The notes under the pieces: generated by a model
Seen by the model: the letters and a program-made list of their open reading frames with translations, nothing else
Database searches by the model: none
What the model was told of the DNA's origin: nothing
Shown here: in pieces, positions 11,669-23,612 of the stretch
Numbering within the stretch: the first letter of the stretch is position 1
How the letters are laid out: each line of letters starts with the position of its first letter
Translations under genes and position numbers: made by a program
From: Pyrenochaeta sp. MPI-SDFR-AT-0127
Taxonomy: Eukaryota > Ascomycota > Dothideomycetes > Pleosporales > Cucurbitariaceae
Reading direction: 5' to 3'
DNA: 64,000 bases
Assembly (NCBI GenBank): GCA_020747015.1
Contig: JAGTJM010000084.1
Span: 55,887-119,886, forward strand

Positions 11669-12173
11669 TCAAGTCTTGACAGCAGTGTGTCCACGGTGTT
11701 GGTCATATGCGTTCTGGGTTTGGCAGAACTTTTCAAAATCCGGGAAGCTGATGTAGCCATCTGCGCCATGTCAGTCTCAGTTACTTTCAGCTTGGTGTCA
11801 ACGGCGATTGCTTACCCTGCTGCCTGTACTGTCTGACGTAACGGTCACTCTCAGTCCTCGACACAGTGGGCCTTTCCGAGGAGTGGGTAGCACTTGAGTG
11901 CATCCTGGACTCTGGTGACGGCATCGGGCTTCCCTGTGGTGTTTCTCCTCGTGGCGTTGTGGGTGATGAGACGACCTTGGCCAGTAAGGCTGAAGCCTTA
12001 GTCGGGCTTCCTGACGATCCAGAAGAGTCCCGTCGAGAAGTCATAGGTACATGTGTCGTAAGGCATGGCGAAGAGACTGTAGATGGCGTCAAAGGTGGGC
12101 GACGGCTGCCTGATCTTGATCGTTCAGGTGCTTCAGTAGGTAGCGAGTAGTAGTATCGTGTGTTGTTGGCCAT
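11669..12173 (-). CDS. Small Ser/Pro-rich protein with an EF-hand-like tail
   Basis: Two exons (12173-11816 and 11760-11669) encode 149 residues. The first about 100 residues are very rich in Ser, Pro, Thr and Arg, with repeated SP/TP sites (PPLTPSTVSSP, SPTTPRGETPQGSPMPSP), so a disordered, proline-directed phosphorylated protein is likely. Just before the splice site is DRYVRQYRQQ, and the second exon adds DGYISFPDFEKFC, which looks like the second half of an EF-hand loop and its exiting helix. The splice is supported by the tidy GT-AG intron (11761-11815) and by the motif formed across it. I do not recognise the protein. The complete EF-hand loop is not present, so calcium binding is doubtful. 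Confidence 0.65.
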
Positions 12174-15100
12174 GATGATCGCGTGTAGTTTGGGTGTAGT
12201 TGATCGACGTCGGAGAATTGGATATTTAAACGTGAGCTTTGAATGACGAAGTGTGTGTGAGACCTGGAAGAAAGGACCAGGTAGTAATAATGGTCTCGAG
12301 AGCGCGCCCAGACGCCATTCACCCCATACTACCGAGCGTGTAGAAAGACGCCTCCTCTGCAGGTTCCAGGGCCCCTAGTCAACGCCAGCTGCATCAGCAA
12401 GCCGGAGTTCCCCACCCGACGTCGTTGACTTCTGGGCTGGGCTGCATGGCAAAATGCGCGCCGCCAGAAAACGTGGATCGTTTAGAATTAGAATACCTAC
12501 AGGGATGATGCGCTGTCATCCGTTCACTCGTCCCGAGTCCGCCCCAACATTCACCGCGCACAAGGCCACCTCACATTCATCTCTCTAGACTGCCGCTTAG
12601 ACTGCAGGTGTGAGCTGGCCACCGTAGACGACGAGGCCACACGGCCACCGCTCTTGCTGTTGATTTATTAGCCCACCGTGGCACAGGTTAGCCCTGAACG
12701 GCTGCACTATCCAGCGACGACGCTTACGGGTGGCAGGCTGCTGGCTTCGGCCTCCCCTGATTGGCATTGCGCGGTCCAAGGCCTTGCCGGAAGCGCGGGT
12801 GCACTGCCAGAGCGGCGCGGCGACTCATGTCTTCAAACCATCGATCCAGCGGACGCAAGCCGGATTTCAAGGAACATCCGTCATGGCTGCGTGGTGATGA
12901 CCAGAAACTTGCCGGGTGCCAGGACCTGGAAAATTGGCGTCTTTTTCCTTGCCGTGTCCCCAGTACATTGACATGCACAATGGGTAACTGTCCTTGGACC
13001 ATCCACAGCAATCTCGTTATCGATAATTAGGATCGCTATGTGGTTTGTGTGCCATTTGGACTGTGGTCGCCTCATTATGCTCATCCAACGCCTGTGTCCG
13101 TGACGACATTGCCTCAGCTCTCCATTTCTGCATGTGTCATGCCATGCATATCACGTTGCTTGTTGACAGTCGAGAACACGACGTTGCAAGGGCACCCATC
13201 CGTAGCCTCGTGCGATCCGGTTGGAGCATAAGAACACGCGAGAGAGTCCACACCGAGGATACGGTCAACTTCCCCTCACAGTCTCTCCATTCCTGACCTC
13301 TCCCCGCGATGACATAATGATTCTTGACGCCGGGTATTTGCTTCTTTGCGGCAGTTTGTCGGCCGATTAAGCGGCGTCCACGTACCTGACAGACGAGGCC
13401 GCCCTCGATGGCTTGGGTGCGTCAACAGTGTTTTGGCCTCCGCACGACCTCATCGACTGGGCGAACGCGATGAGACGCTTCTTCTTCCGGCAATCCTGGA
13501 AGTCTCAATCTGGTTCTCGAACAAGTGTCACCTCGTTTCGGCTCCACTTCCACGTCAGCTGTCCTCAACTCAGCCGTAAAGTCTAAAGTGGAGCGGAGGA
13601 TAGTCCGGATTGGTAGCTCTCAACTAACCATTCTCCCTCGAGCTGAATATCAGCACTACTATAGCATTAACTTTGCAATCTGGGCGACTTTTGAATTCAA
13701 TTACTTTCTTGCTAATTATACTTTGTTCATTAGTTTCAGCGCTTATGATGCATAACTCTCCCCCCCGGCCTGTCAAACAACCCCCCTGACAGCTACTGCG
13801 TGCTCGTATATCTATCACGACCACTAACTCAGGTATCAATTATCAATTTTCTGCCCACAAAATGCACAGCAACCAGTCAAGTAATCGCCCTTCCGCGCCT
13901 TCCACTTGTCTGCCGTTTATAGATGTATCACTCCACTTGGAGAAGCGGATGCATGAGCCCAAAATCCATAACTGCGACTAGAAATTATGCCATGCTGCCC
14001 AGTCTATTGTAAACATGTCGCGAAGTTAGCAAACAGTATGTATCCAGTACCTGGGACCCGAGAAGCGGGTACGTATCCACGCCGTCACAGCCGCGGCCGT
14101 TAACAGCGTTTTCCCGCTCGCACATCCGCGCACACCTTCACAAACATCAACGTTCACAACCGACAAAAACCCTCCTCTACGTACGACGAGGTATACGAGA
14201 TTTTTTCTCTCTCGGGCCGAACTCAGCACCACGGTTACCGATCAACAGTTGATGTGGTAACAAGATGCAGTGCACCCCTCCATCACCTTTCTCAACAATC
14301 CATCAACCCCTCACCACCACACCATCAGTGTCAAGCCCCATTCCCAATAAAATCTCCGCGCATCCAGACGCGCTTCCATGGCAGATCGCACGCCGATCCT
14401 GCCCGAAAACCGCATGAGCAATACATGCTCTGGATCCGTACCACCATGACGATTGTCTGCTCTCGCCCGCTGTTTCCTGCATGATATCCGCCACTATCTT
14501 AGTCTGCGGCAGACACGTGCCATTGATCTGTGACTTGGAAATTTCTCTTTTCGTGTCTCGCATCTCTGCTTACGGCGGTTGATGGGGAAAAGGAAGATTG
14601 CGATCTAGATTTGAATATTGAACAATCACTACATGTGCATGTGGGAGACTAAGTGGGGATACTAGAAATCTTTATTTGACCAAAAGAAAAAAAAGGAGCG
14701 GTAAACGTGCCTTTTCACGATAGCGGTCGAGCCCAACTGCGGGCCGCCCCGGTGTCGGTGTCGATTCTTCCGTCTCGGGATTCAACTTCCACCTTCATAT
14801 TTCTTCATGATCCACAAAAAGAAGGCCCTGCAACTTGAGGAGTCATACTCTCTGTGATCACCTAGGTCGGCGGGTAAGGCGGAGACAGTCCTGGGAAGGC
14901 CTGCGTTGAGATCCTGCTCGAAATGCTTGGTGCTGCATGACTGACTGCATGGCTTTCTGTTGTGTATGTGGGGAAAAATGCAAGAGCGGAAGGCAGTTGC
15001 GGTAAAGTCAGAAGAGGTATCATTCTGCTTTGGCGTAAAGGAAGCCGACCCCTGTAGCCATACAAATGGACATACATGGCATATCGTAAGTGGCTTGAGA

Positions 15101-15403
15101 TACTGCAGGCCTCCCGCTTCCCGGAGCAATTCGCGCGGGAAATGTAAGCAGGCCAATCACTTTATGGAAGCATCATCTTCAAGCGGTGCATGAGTGAGCA
15201 CAAATGGGTACTATAGTAGTAATCTCATTGAGTGTCTGTCATTCTCCTTATCTGGAAGCCGTGGGGATACTACTTCTAGACCTTTACCATCTGGTGGGGC
15301 CTGCGTTACCGAGCTGCATATTCATGTACGCTGGATGCAGGAAGGGGCTCAGATGACCTTTGCACCAAGGCTACTCTCTCGCAAACATGGATGGTACCAT
15401 CGA
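12174..15403. other. Long gene-poor intergenic region
   Basis: About 3.2 kb with no supported gene. It includes an AT-rich patch around 13,640-13,760 followed by C runs near 13,760-13,790. There is no sign of strong RIP-type AT conversion, terminal repeats or a transposase. Small multi-exon genes or noncoding transcripts cannot be excluded by eye. Confidence 0.45.
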
Positions 15404-17237
15404 TTAATGCTTTGATTGGAGTCAGCTTTTCGGGAGCGAGCAAATAAGAAGAGTTTTATCCCACGTACATCAATATCTTCCCAACCACGACCCTTTACGT
15501 TTGCCAGCTCGTCCATCGACATGACATGACCAGTTGTAACTGCAGGTTCCGCGTCAGCGTCAATAATCTTAAAGCCCACTTTTGCGTGACTAGGCAGTGG
15601 GCGCTTAGACATGTGGAATAGGTCGGAACAGGCGGCCGAGCGGAGGACTTACAGTAACCGGCTTGGATCTTCGCATCAATTTCGACACGGCTGTCAGCCG
15701 GAATCATCTCATCAGGAATCGGGACGCGCTCGTGAATCGGGATACCTTGGTCAACAATAGCATCGTGCTTCATGTTAGACATACTCAACATCCTATCAAT
15801 CTTCGTGATACCCAGCCAGTGCAAAATATCAGGCATCAAAGCTTGGAATCGCATGTCCTTCACTCCCGCAATGTTTTCTGTCCTCTTGAAGTACTCGCTC
15901 GCCCTATCCTCACCCCTCTTCCTGGCGTTGTACACCAGGTACTTTGTCACCTCACCAAGTGCGCGGCCCTCTTTGCGGAAGTAGATAACGACGCCGCTAC
16001 CACCTTTCTGGGCCTCTTTGACAGCCTCTTCGATGCCGAAGGTTAGGTAGGGACGGCATGTGCAAATGTCAGAGCCGAAGACATCGCTACCGTTACACTC
16101 ATCGTGGACTCGGAGTGCGAGTCTAGCGCTGGGATCAGACATTTTCGCTGGGTCGCCGAAGATATAAACAGTCAAGCCGCCAATCGGAGGTAAGAAGAGT
16201 TTGATATCGTGACGGGTGATAAGTTCAGGATATGAGCCACCAGTCTCCTCGAACAGTGTTCGCCTGAGTGTTCCTTCATCTGGATGGAGACATTAGCTGG
16301 AGGGATGCGTAAGCATGATAACAATACGCACCGATGTTGAAGCGCTCAGCTACTCCTGGGAGATACCAGACAGGTTCTACTGCAACCTTGGTGACTGCAA
16401 CCTCACCTGTCTCGTTCACGCAGATTTTACCATCGGGGACGAGACGGCCCTTTTTCACGCTCTCCTCAAGCTCGGGGAGTTTCATATGCGCCCTGGTGAT
16501 TGCAATTGTAGGTCTGATTTCTACATCGTCCTTGTCCATGGTTTCCTTGTACAGCCATGGGGCCAAATGGCCATACGGGTCCATAGCTACAATTTTCTTT
16601 GGGTCGCTCCATTGTGGGAAGGGGCCAATCTGGGCGGCGGGCTCTGTATTCGTGAAGTCTGGCTTATGAGTGATGTCGAGGTTTTTGCTTGCCACAGCAA
16701 GAGCATTGTAGATGGAGTATGAGCCTCCATGTGCACCAATTGCTAGAATATATGAGCATCTTCGTTTCTCAATAAAGGGAAACAGATAAACATACCATTA
16801 CGCCTGCGAATGGTGTTTGCATGTCGGGACACAACGACAGGGCCACGAACAGCAGGATCCTTGGCACCCCATTCCATTGGCAACGGGTCAACACCAGCTT
16901 GACCAGGGTACGAAGTCAAGATGATTTTTGAAGTCTTCGAAACGCTTGCTCGACGAGGAGGTGAATCAATAGAGGCAGGTGCTTGCTCGTATTGCTGGCT
17001 AACAGCTTCTACGGTCTTCTCAGACTCAACAGCCTTCGCTTTCTCTGTGCTAAGAGCACCATTGGCTGCTTCGCTTGCTGCCTCGTCCTTCAATTGCTTG
17101 ATACCAGCTAACATGTTCACACGCCCGTTGATCTTATCGACAGAAGCTGCTAGGACAGAGTTCTCCGTTCGCAGTGCCTTGAGGCCATCCAAGATCTCCT
17201 TAAGCACAGCATTACTGGCAGTGCTTTCGAGAGACAT
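15404..17237 (-). CDS. URC1: GTP cyclohydrolase II-like uracil catabolism protein
   Basis: Five exons (17237-16796, 16742-16332, 16279-15653, 15539-15469, 15409-15404) give 518 residues. The C-terminal half follows the GTP cyclohydrolase II fold. RVHDEC, VFGSDICTC supplies the three zinc cysteines (C-x10-C-x-C), YFRKEGRALGE matches the YLRQEGRGIG region with its arginine, and ILHWLGI plus ERVPIP close the domain. Upstream blocks RRRNAIGAHGGSYSIYNALA and HLAPWLYKETMDKD are typical of Urc1-like fungal proteins rather than riboflavin RIB1. Urc1 acts in the URC route of uracil degradation defined in Lachancea kluyveri. The last exon is only two codons (His-stop) and was placed because it completes a WEDIDH ending that I remember for the family. 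An N-terminal helical extension of about 70 residues is present. FUR1 lies 1.4 kb away. Confidence 0.85.
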
Positions 17238-17869
17238 GATGAATTTGGTCTGCCTGATACAACAATGACTTGAACAAGAAACGTAGAGAATCTAGACCAA
17301 AAACCTTCGTTGTGTCCGCCTGAAGCTGTGATACAAAGACCGGTGAGTGCCGACGGTGTATGGATATGGATGATACTGGAGGTATAATGGGCTTTTATTG
17401 AGAGAATCAAAGAAAGAAAGCTACTTTAGCATGAACTGAACTTCGCACAAACGTCGAAGGGGCCCAAAGGATCCAGAGAGGAGAGAAAAGAAGAAGGAGA
17501 GGGAGCAACGTGGACGAAGATGGGGAGCTTGGTGCTTGGACAGCTGACTGCAATGCGGCTCGATAGCTGATTGGAAGCGGGGCTTATCGAACGGCGATTC
17601 GACGCATGGGGCAGCTGCAAGGGAAACTTTGGGAACTGCCAGGCGGTGAGGGCGGAAAGCACCCCCCTTGGCGTCGGAGTCGCCCACCAACGCCGCACGC
17701 GTTTCTTGACTTTCATGGTCGCGCACCAGAACGAACCGCGTCATCGCATAGCTCGAGTCCAACATCGCCAGTCTGTCCATCCCCAACTACATTCGCTACG
17801 CCCAATACTAGACCTCAAGCCGCGGCAAAGACATCCATACTCCACTCTCAGCAAAGCACATCCATCAAA
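17238..17869. other. Divergent promoter region, URC1 and ELF1
   Basis: The two genes are transcribed away from each other over 632 bp. No other gene seen. Confidence 0.5.
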
Positions 17870-18360
17870 ATGGTAAGTTTTCGTATTGTATCAGGTCTTA
17901 TGCGCAATCTAACAGCACCACAGGGCAAGCGCAAATCATCTTCCAAGCCCCAAGGGCCCAAGAAGGTAACGCCCATCCAGGTCGCGAACTATACGCGATT
18001 TGTGCTGACAATATCCAACAGAAGGAGAAACTCCCAACAACCTTCCAATGCCTCTTCTGCAACCACGAGAAATCCGTAAGCGTCTCCATCGAGAAGAAGT
18101 CTGGCGTCGGCAACCTGCAGTGCAAAGTCTGCGGCCAGACCTTTCAGACAAACATCAACTACCTGTCAGCGCCTGTGGACGTGTATGCCGATTGGATTGA
18201 TGCGTGTGATGCCGTAGCAAAGGAGGCGGCCAAGGGCAATGCATCGATGGAACGAAGCACGGATAGGAGGGGCGGCATGCCGAAAGGCCCGGCAGATCCA
18301 GAGGACGATGGATTCATTGAGCAGGATGATCTGGATGCCGAAGGGGAGTATGCAGACTAG
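17870..18360 (+). CDS. ELF1: Transcription elongation factor 1 homologue (zinc ribbon)
   Basis: Three exons (17870-17872, 17924-17965, 18022-18360) give 127 residues. The first exon consists of the start codon alone, directly followed by GTAAGT. Elf1 binds RNA polymerase II and helps it pass nucleosomes. The sequence shows the basic start MGKRKSSSKPQGPKKKEKL, then the zinc ribbon FQCLFCNHEKSV with two CxxC pairs (the second in LQCKVCGQTF), and NYLSAPVDVYADWIDACD, the conserved Elf1 region. The C-terminus is acidic (FIEQDDLDAEGEYAD), as in filamentous fungi. Confidence 0.93.
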
Positions 18361-18681
18361 GGGTCCCGCTCGCTCGTTCGCGACAGTACTTTTTGTGATT
18401 TCCTTTGCGGAGAGTTCTTGTACAACAAGCACTACGGGATGGTCACTTGCACGGCGTTCAGGGTATACCAAAAATAGGACCAAGGTTTCACGGCGTTCTC
18501 ATGGAGATCTTTGGTTGGGGATATGCATGGTAGAGCAATGTCCTCGGACAGTAGCTCTCAAAATCGATTATTTACACCCGAACCATACAACATTTCCGTT
18601 TGCATCACGTTACTGGATCCTACATGTATGCCAACCTACGCCAAAAAATGCTCACGGTAGCGTTGAACTGACTATCCGTGT
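18361..18681. other. Convergent 3' region between ELF1 and FUR1
   Basis: Short convergent spacer of 321 bp expected to hold both polyadenylation regions. No gene seen. Confidence 0.5.
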
Positions 18682-19564
18682 TTACATGGTGTAAAACCGA
18701 TCACCAAAGTCGCCCAAACCAGGAACAATGTAGCTACAGCAATGATTAGCGGTGATGGGTAATATAGCACAGGAGCACTCACTTCTTCTCGTCTAGACCC
18801 TCATCAACGAACGCAGTCACTACCCTGACTTTGGGGAATTGGTCTGCGAGGTTCTTCGCACCTTCCGGGCTCGCAATGAGATTGAGGAAGAGGATGTGGT
18901 CCTCAGGTACACCCCGTGATTTGAGCACATCGATTGCCATGAGCGCCGAGCCACCTACATCTTGTTAGCAACATTTCGCTACCGCTCACAGGAAAACTAA
19001 CCAGTAGCCAGCATGGGATCTAACAATAACACCCAACGATCGGCGATGTCTTCGGGCAGCTTGTCATAATACAATTTCGGCTTGCTCGTCTCCTCGTCCC
19101 GCTGGATCAAGATCTTGCCAATTCTCACACTCCTACAGCAATCCCTCAAACCTTGCTCCATGGACTCGCCCGCACGCATGATTGAGACACCGCAAATTTT
19201 GCCCTCAAACTTGACCCCAGAATAGATACGGCCAACAGGCGTGGTGATTTCTTGCCCAACCACAGGTAGGTGGTTGAGACCTTCTTCTACAAGCAGACGA
19301 ATGATGCGGTTGCTGTAGAAGATGAAGTCTGCGCGGTTTGTACCGCGATCACGGATCATTCTTACTGGTTGTTAGTATTCAAACATCTTGTATTTGTTAG
19401 GGGTCTTACGTTAGCAATGCTATCAGCTGCGGTGTCTGAGGAAGAATATGGACATTGGCCTGTTTGAGAGGGGTTGAGACGGTTGCCGTTGGCTTCTGCG
19501 TAGCAGGACGGTAGTCAGGCCCCACGCATTGCGAAGTTGCTGCTTGCTGAGCTTCGGTAGACAT
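18682..19564 (-). CDS. FUR1: Uracil phosphoribosyltransferase
   Basis: Four exons (19564-19410, 19360-19002, 18954-18783, 18733-18682) give 245 residues. The enzyme makes UMP from uracil and PRPP, and Fur1 is also needed for the URC uracil-degradation route. Motifs are TMIRDRGTNRADFIFYSNR near the core start, GVSIMRAGESME, the PRPP-binding loop LLLDPMLATGGSALMAIDVL formed across an intron, LNLIASPEG, and the uracil-binding end YIVPGLGDFGDRFYTM. The first about 35 residues are Gln/Ala/Thr-rich and less conserved, making it longer than yeast Fur1. Start chosen at the first ATG of the first exon. The location near URC1 is discussed in the findings. Confidence 0.94.
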
Positions 19565-20289
19565 GATGGATTCAAGGTCGCGTGCGGGGTCGTTTGCTGG
19601 ATGAAGTCAGTCAGAATGAGATATGCATCAGCCAAGAGCTTGCATGGCTTTAGGAATGAAAAGAATACTTTTGGTGACTGGGAAGCACTGTAAAGTATGC
19701 ACAAGGTAGAGAATGAAATACCTTCTTCTGGAGCTCTGGAGATCGAGCCTTGCGTGGGTAGTTATGCAATTGGAGAATATTCTTATGAGCGGGGTACACG
19801 ATTGGCCTTGAAGATGAGCTAGAGTGGAGGATTCGAGTCAAAGAACAAGATGACTCTCGAGATAAGACGATGAGAAGAGGACTTGAGGCCTAAGTGGAGT
19901 TCAAGTCTAGGCTCGTGACCATCGGCGAGCTCCATCACTTTGGAAGGAGCGACTTGACGGACAACCTATCCGGGGCTAGCGTATCTGCCGTTCGCGAGAT
20001 CTGATTGCGGGACCCTGCCTCACCACAGCCCGCTTTGGCCGACTTCGTCATTGGCCCTTTCCGCCCAATGCAGTTCGCCAACCGTGAATGCTGTTTCGTG
20101 GTGAAAGCCAAAACAACACAGTCTTCACCGTGACGGAGACGCGTCGGCCTTGTTTGAAAACTCGCATCCCCAATGTGAATTCTTATTGCGGCACTGTCTT
20201 GTTTGAAGCCCTGCACTGACTTCTTTCGCCATTACGATGCGCGCCTGAACAACTTTTCGGAGGACCATAACAACCACACTGTCCGTAAG
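19565..20289. other. Divergent intergenic region, FUR1 and WAPL
   Basis: Contains both promoters. No gene-like sequence recognised. An in-frame ATG at 20203 upstream of the WAPL start is considered part of the leader. Confidence 0.5.
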
Positions 20290-23200
20290 ATGGCGACGCC
20301 CATGTTCTCCAGCTTCCCCTCTGCGGATCGCCGCAAGAAGACTGTGACCTACGGCAAGTCCTCGCGATCTGCGACCATCCCGACACCTGCAACGACTTCA
20401 AATGAGGATGCGCCTTCGCCCGAGCCACCGCGCAAACATACTGCAGCCTCGAACGGGTTGTTGAAAAGGCCTGGAGGCATGTTGAAGGCTGTTGGAAATA
20501 CAAGTAGCGTACGCGCAAGGACAGGAAGCCCAGACGTCTTCGATGTGCCATCTGAAGATGAGTCAGTTACGCGCCCGATCAAACCCGCAAAGAAGCTCCC
20601 ATCGAAGCATCGGACACCCAAAGAAGACTTTGATATACCTCTTTCAGAAGATGAGGCCCCGGCTACGACTAAAAGGCCAGTCAAAGTCATGCCGCCATCG
20701 CGCAAGCGTGAATCCGCAAAGACAGCAGCTTCCGCCCCCAAGAGACTACAGAAGCCTGCCCAACCCCCAAAGCCAGTACCAGTGTCGCAATCCTCGTCCA
20801 ATCCTCTAAATGCACCCCGATCCCAGCGCGGCAAGACACCTCAACCTACACAAAAAGCCACAAAGGATATTAGAGACGATGAGTTGGTGCAACAACCAGA
20901 GGTGGTCGGAAAGCCTATTTCGCGGGCAGCGACTCCTGCACTGTCTGTACCCAAGGCTTCGAAGAATGTGAGGGCTATTTCTATACCGCCATCGCGAAAG
21001 GCGTTGTCAAAGCGCCCAGCGAAAGCATCGGACAGCCTTGAGATTTTTGATATGCCCTTTTCAGATGACGAAACACCTGTACCAAAGCCAAAACCGTCAC
21101 GACAGGCACCCGCAGACACAACAAAAAAGACCAGACCAGCAGCTGTCTCATTGAACAAAGAGTCTGGGGAATCTGACGACTCCAACGCTTCCAAAAAGCG
21201 GAAACGCCAGGGCTCCGTTTCTTCTGTCTCCACTGCGAAACCAACAATAGAGCGAAAGCAGGAGCTCTCACTGCCTCAACGTAGTCGCAAATACCAGAAG
21301 AAAGCAGATGATGTGTCTCCGCGACACCAATCACCGGCCCAGATCACCACAGCCTCTACGTTGGAGACTCAACCTCTAACGAGTACGATCAACAAACCTA
21401 GAAGGACGCGAGTGCGCACTGTACCTCTGCTTACACGACCTGCAGTTGCCAAGGGCCAGTCATCACCAGCTACGTTGAATAGCATGATTCCTGGACGCCA
21501 GCTTGCTAAGCCGTCTCCTGTCACTGAAGCGCCGGAGGTCACGGCGTTGGAAGACGCAACCATGTATGAGATTCTGGACCCATCAGCTACTCCTGTTCGC
21601 ATTCCCAAGACCAAAACGTCCGGCTCCGTAACACCGCGCCAAAAGGCTCTGTTTAGTAGTTTGTTGGGCGAATCACCGATTGGAACCACGCCGATGCCGA
21701 AAATCTCTACGTTGCAACTGAATGACCCAAAGTCAACGTCTCTTCTTGGCGCTTTATCAAGATCAAAGTCTGATCTCACTTATAGTGCTCAGTCTCGCAA
21801 GACTAGGCTTATCGATACCATCAAGCGTGCCGACACTAGCTCAGATGAGGACGAGGACGAGGACGAGGATGATGACAGTGGGAGCGAGCAAGACCTTAAA
21901 GGCCGCAGTGCGAGTGGGCTAATGGGAAAAAAATCTCAAGCAACTCGTCCTGCTGCTATCCCTTCTGATGACATGGATATTGACACCGAGCTTGTAGCAG
22001 ACTCTCAGACTTCTCACGCCACTTCTAGTTTTGGACAACGTCAGAGACTCACATATGCAAAAACTCGGTCCTATCTGCAGGAAACAAATCCTGAGGATGC
22101 CCTCCTAATCTCCATGGATCTAGATGATAATCTAGGGTTTGAGGGGGACAATATGGGCGACGAGGAAGAAGATTTATCGAGCCAGGTGCGGGCCCGCCAT
22201 GAGCTCAAGAGACGAGGACAGCAGACGGCGTTCCAGTGGGAGACAGAGACGTCGATCGACGATATCTCCAGCAAATCGAGCAATGCCGTAAGACGTAACG
22301 CAATGATGGAACTATGCACCAAGATGGCCAATGATAGCTTCACTAGCCAGCTCCTAGACTCATCCTTAGCTCATCAGTTCTTCAAAAACATATCGTCGAA
22401 TGATGAGATAGTATTCGACTTTACCACCGCTGTGGCTTTCATCTTCATTCTCAAAACGAATCCCACATCGACCGTCCTCGATCAAATATGTGGCTCTGGT
22501 ATCATCGCCACCTTGGTCAAGCTCGCGAGTAATACTATCGACATTCGAAGGATTGCGAAGGATCGCAAGACGAACTTGTCAAAGATTGCACAGGAGTTCG
22601 TGGAGAAATTCCGAACATTGGTACAAGACTGCCCTATCTGGATCTCACCAAAGCCTGAGAAAGTATCACCACAGCTTGTAGCGTTGAAGGCACTTGAGTC
22701 GCTCGTAGTTGACATGCGAAGCGCTGGCAGTACGGTATTGCTAATTGACCAAGACGACATATCACAGCTTATTGACGCCGCTTTGCATCCTGCTGAACGC
22801 TTAAAGTCCGGTACAGGATCGTCGCAAGATATTCTAGTCCTAGACCTGATCATTTCAATTTTGGAAGCGGTCTCTAGTGCGAAGCAGAAGCAGCCTACAT
22901 GGCCTACAGGGACGCTACAACGCTTAGCGGATTTGCTTCCTGTTTTCTTCCAGCCTGATATGACCACATCAACTATGCTGGCTGTGAAACTATGCTTGAA
23001 TCTGACCAACAACAAGCCTAAGGCTTGTCAACCATTCTCTGGACCTAGATTTGTGCAGCCTCTCGTGTCGTCTATTACGCGCAAGTTTGGACTACTTGAT
23101 ACCAGAAATAAGCTAGAGCAACGGACGGAAGTGCTGGAAACTCTAATCCTCAGCTTGGGCGCTATGATCAATCTTGCAGAGTTCAACGATCAGGCTAGAG

Positions 23201-23612
23201 TGAATGTTGATGACGGTGCGGAAGCCATTGGCACCCTGGCTAAGGTCTTTCTGGATGGGTCAGAACGTGCTGCTCAGGTATGCTTGCAATTTGCTCCCCC
23301 GGGTCGATACAATGCTAACCGTTTCAGGCTGATTCAATGGAAGAATCTCACTCCGGAGTAGCGGTTGGATACCTTACCGTTCTTCTTGGCAACCTCTGCC
23401 TGAATGCGCCGATGAGGACCAAGATCCGCGCACAACTCCCACATCAGCAGCTCGATATACTCATAGATAAGATCAAAGAGTTTGTGCGATTCCACGAGCA
23501 CGTTGACAGAAAGGCAGGTCGGTTCGAAGGAGAAGAGGGCCAAGAGACATGGCAAAACTATACCGCGCGGCTCATGTTGGTGGTTGAAAAACTACAGAAA
23601 GAGAAGGCCTGA
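20290..23612 (+). CDS. WPL1: WAPL-like cohesin release factor
   Basis: Two exons (20290-23277, 23328-23612) encode 1,090 residues. Wapl with Pds5 opens cohesin rings on chromatin. The N-terminal half is disordered, basic and Ser/Pro-rich. It carries three related motifs (FDVPSEDE at 84-91, FDIPLSEDEAP at 114-124, FDMPFSDDETP at 253-263) and an acidic run DEDEDEDEDD. The C-terminal half, from ALLISMDLDDNLGFEGD and RARHELKRRGQQTAFQWE through EIVFDFTTAVAFIFIL to LETLILSLGAMINLAEF, matches the HEAT-like WAPL C-terminal domain. The last exon contains GYLTVLLGNLCLNAPMR. The start at 20290 follows AAG and gives the conserved fungal beginning SSFPSADRRKKTVTYGK. Confidence 0.85.
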
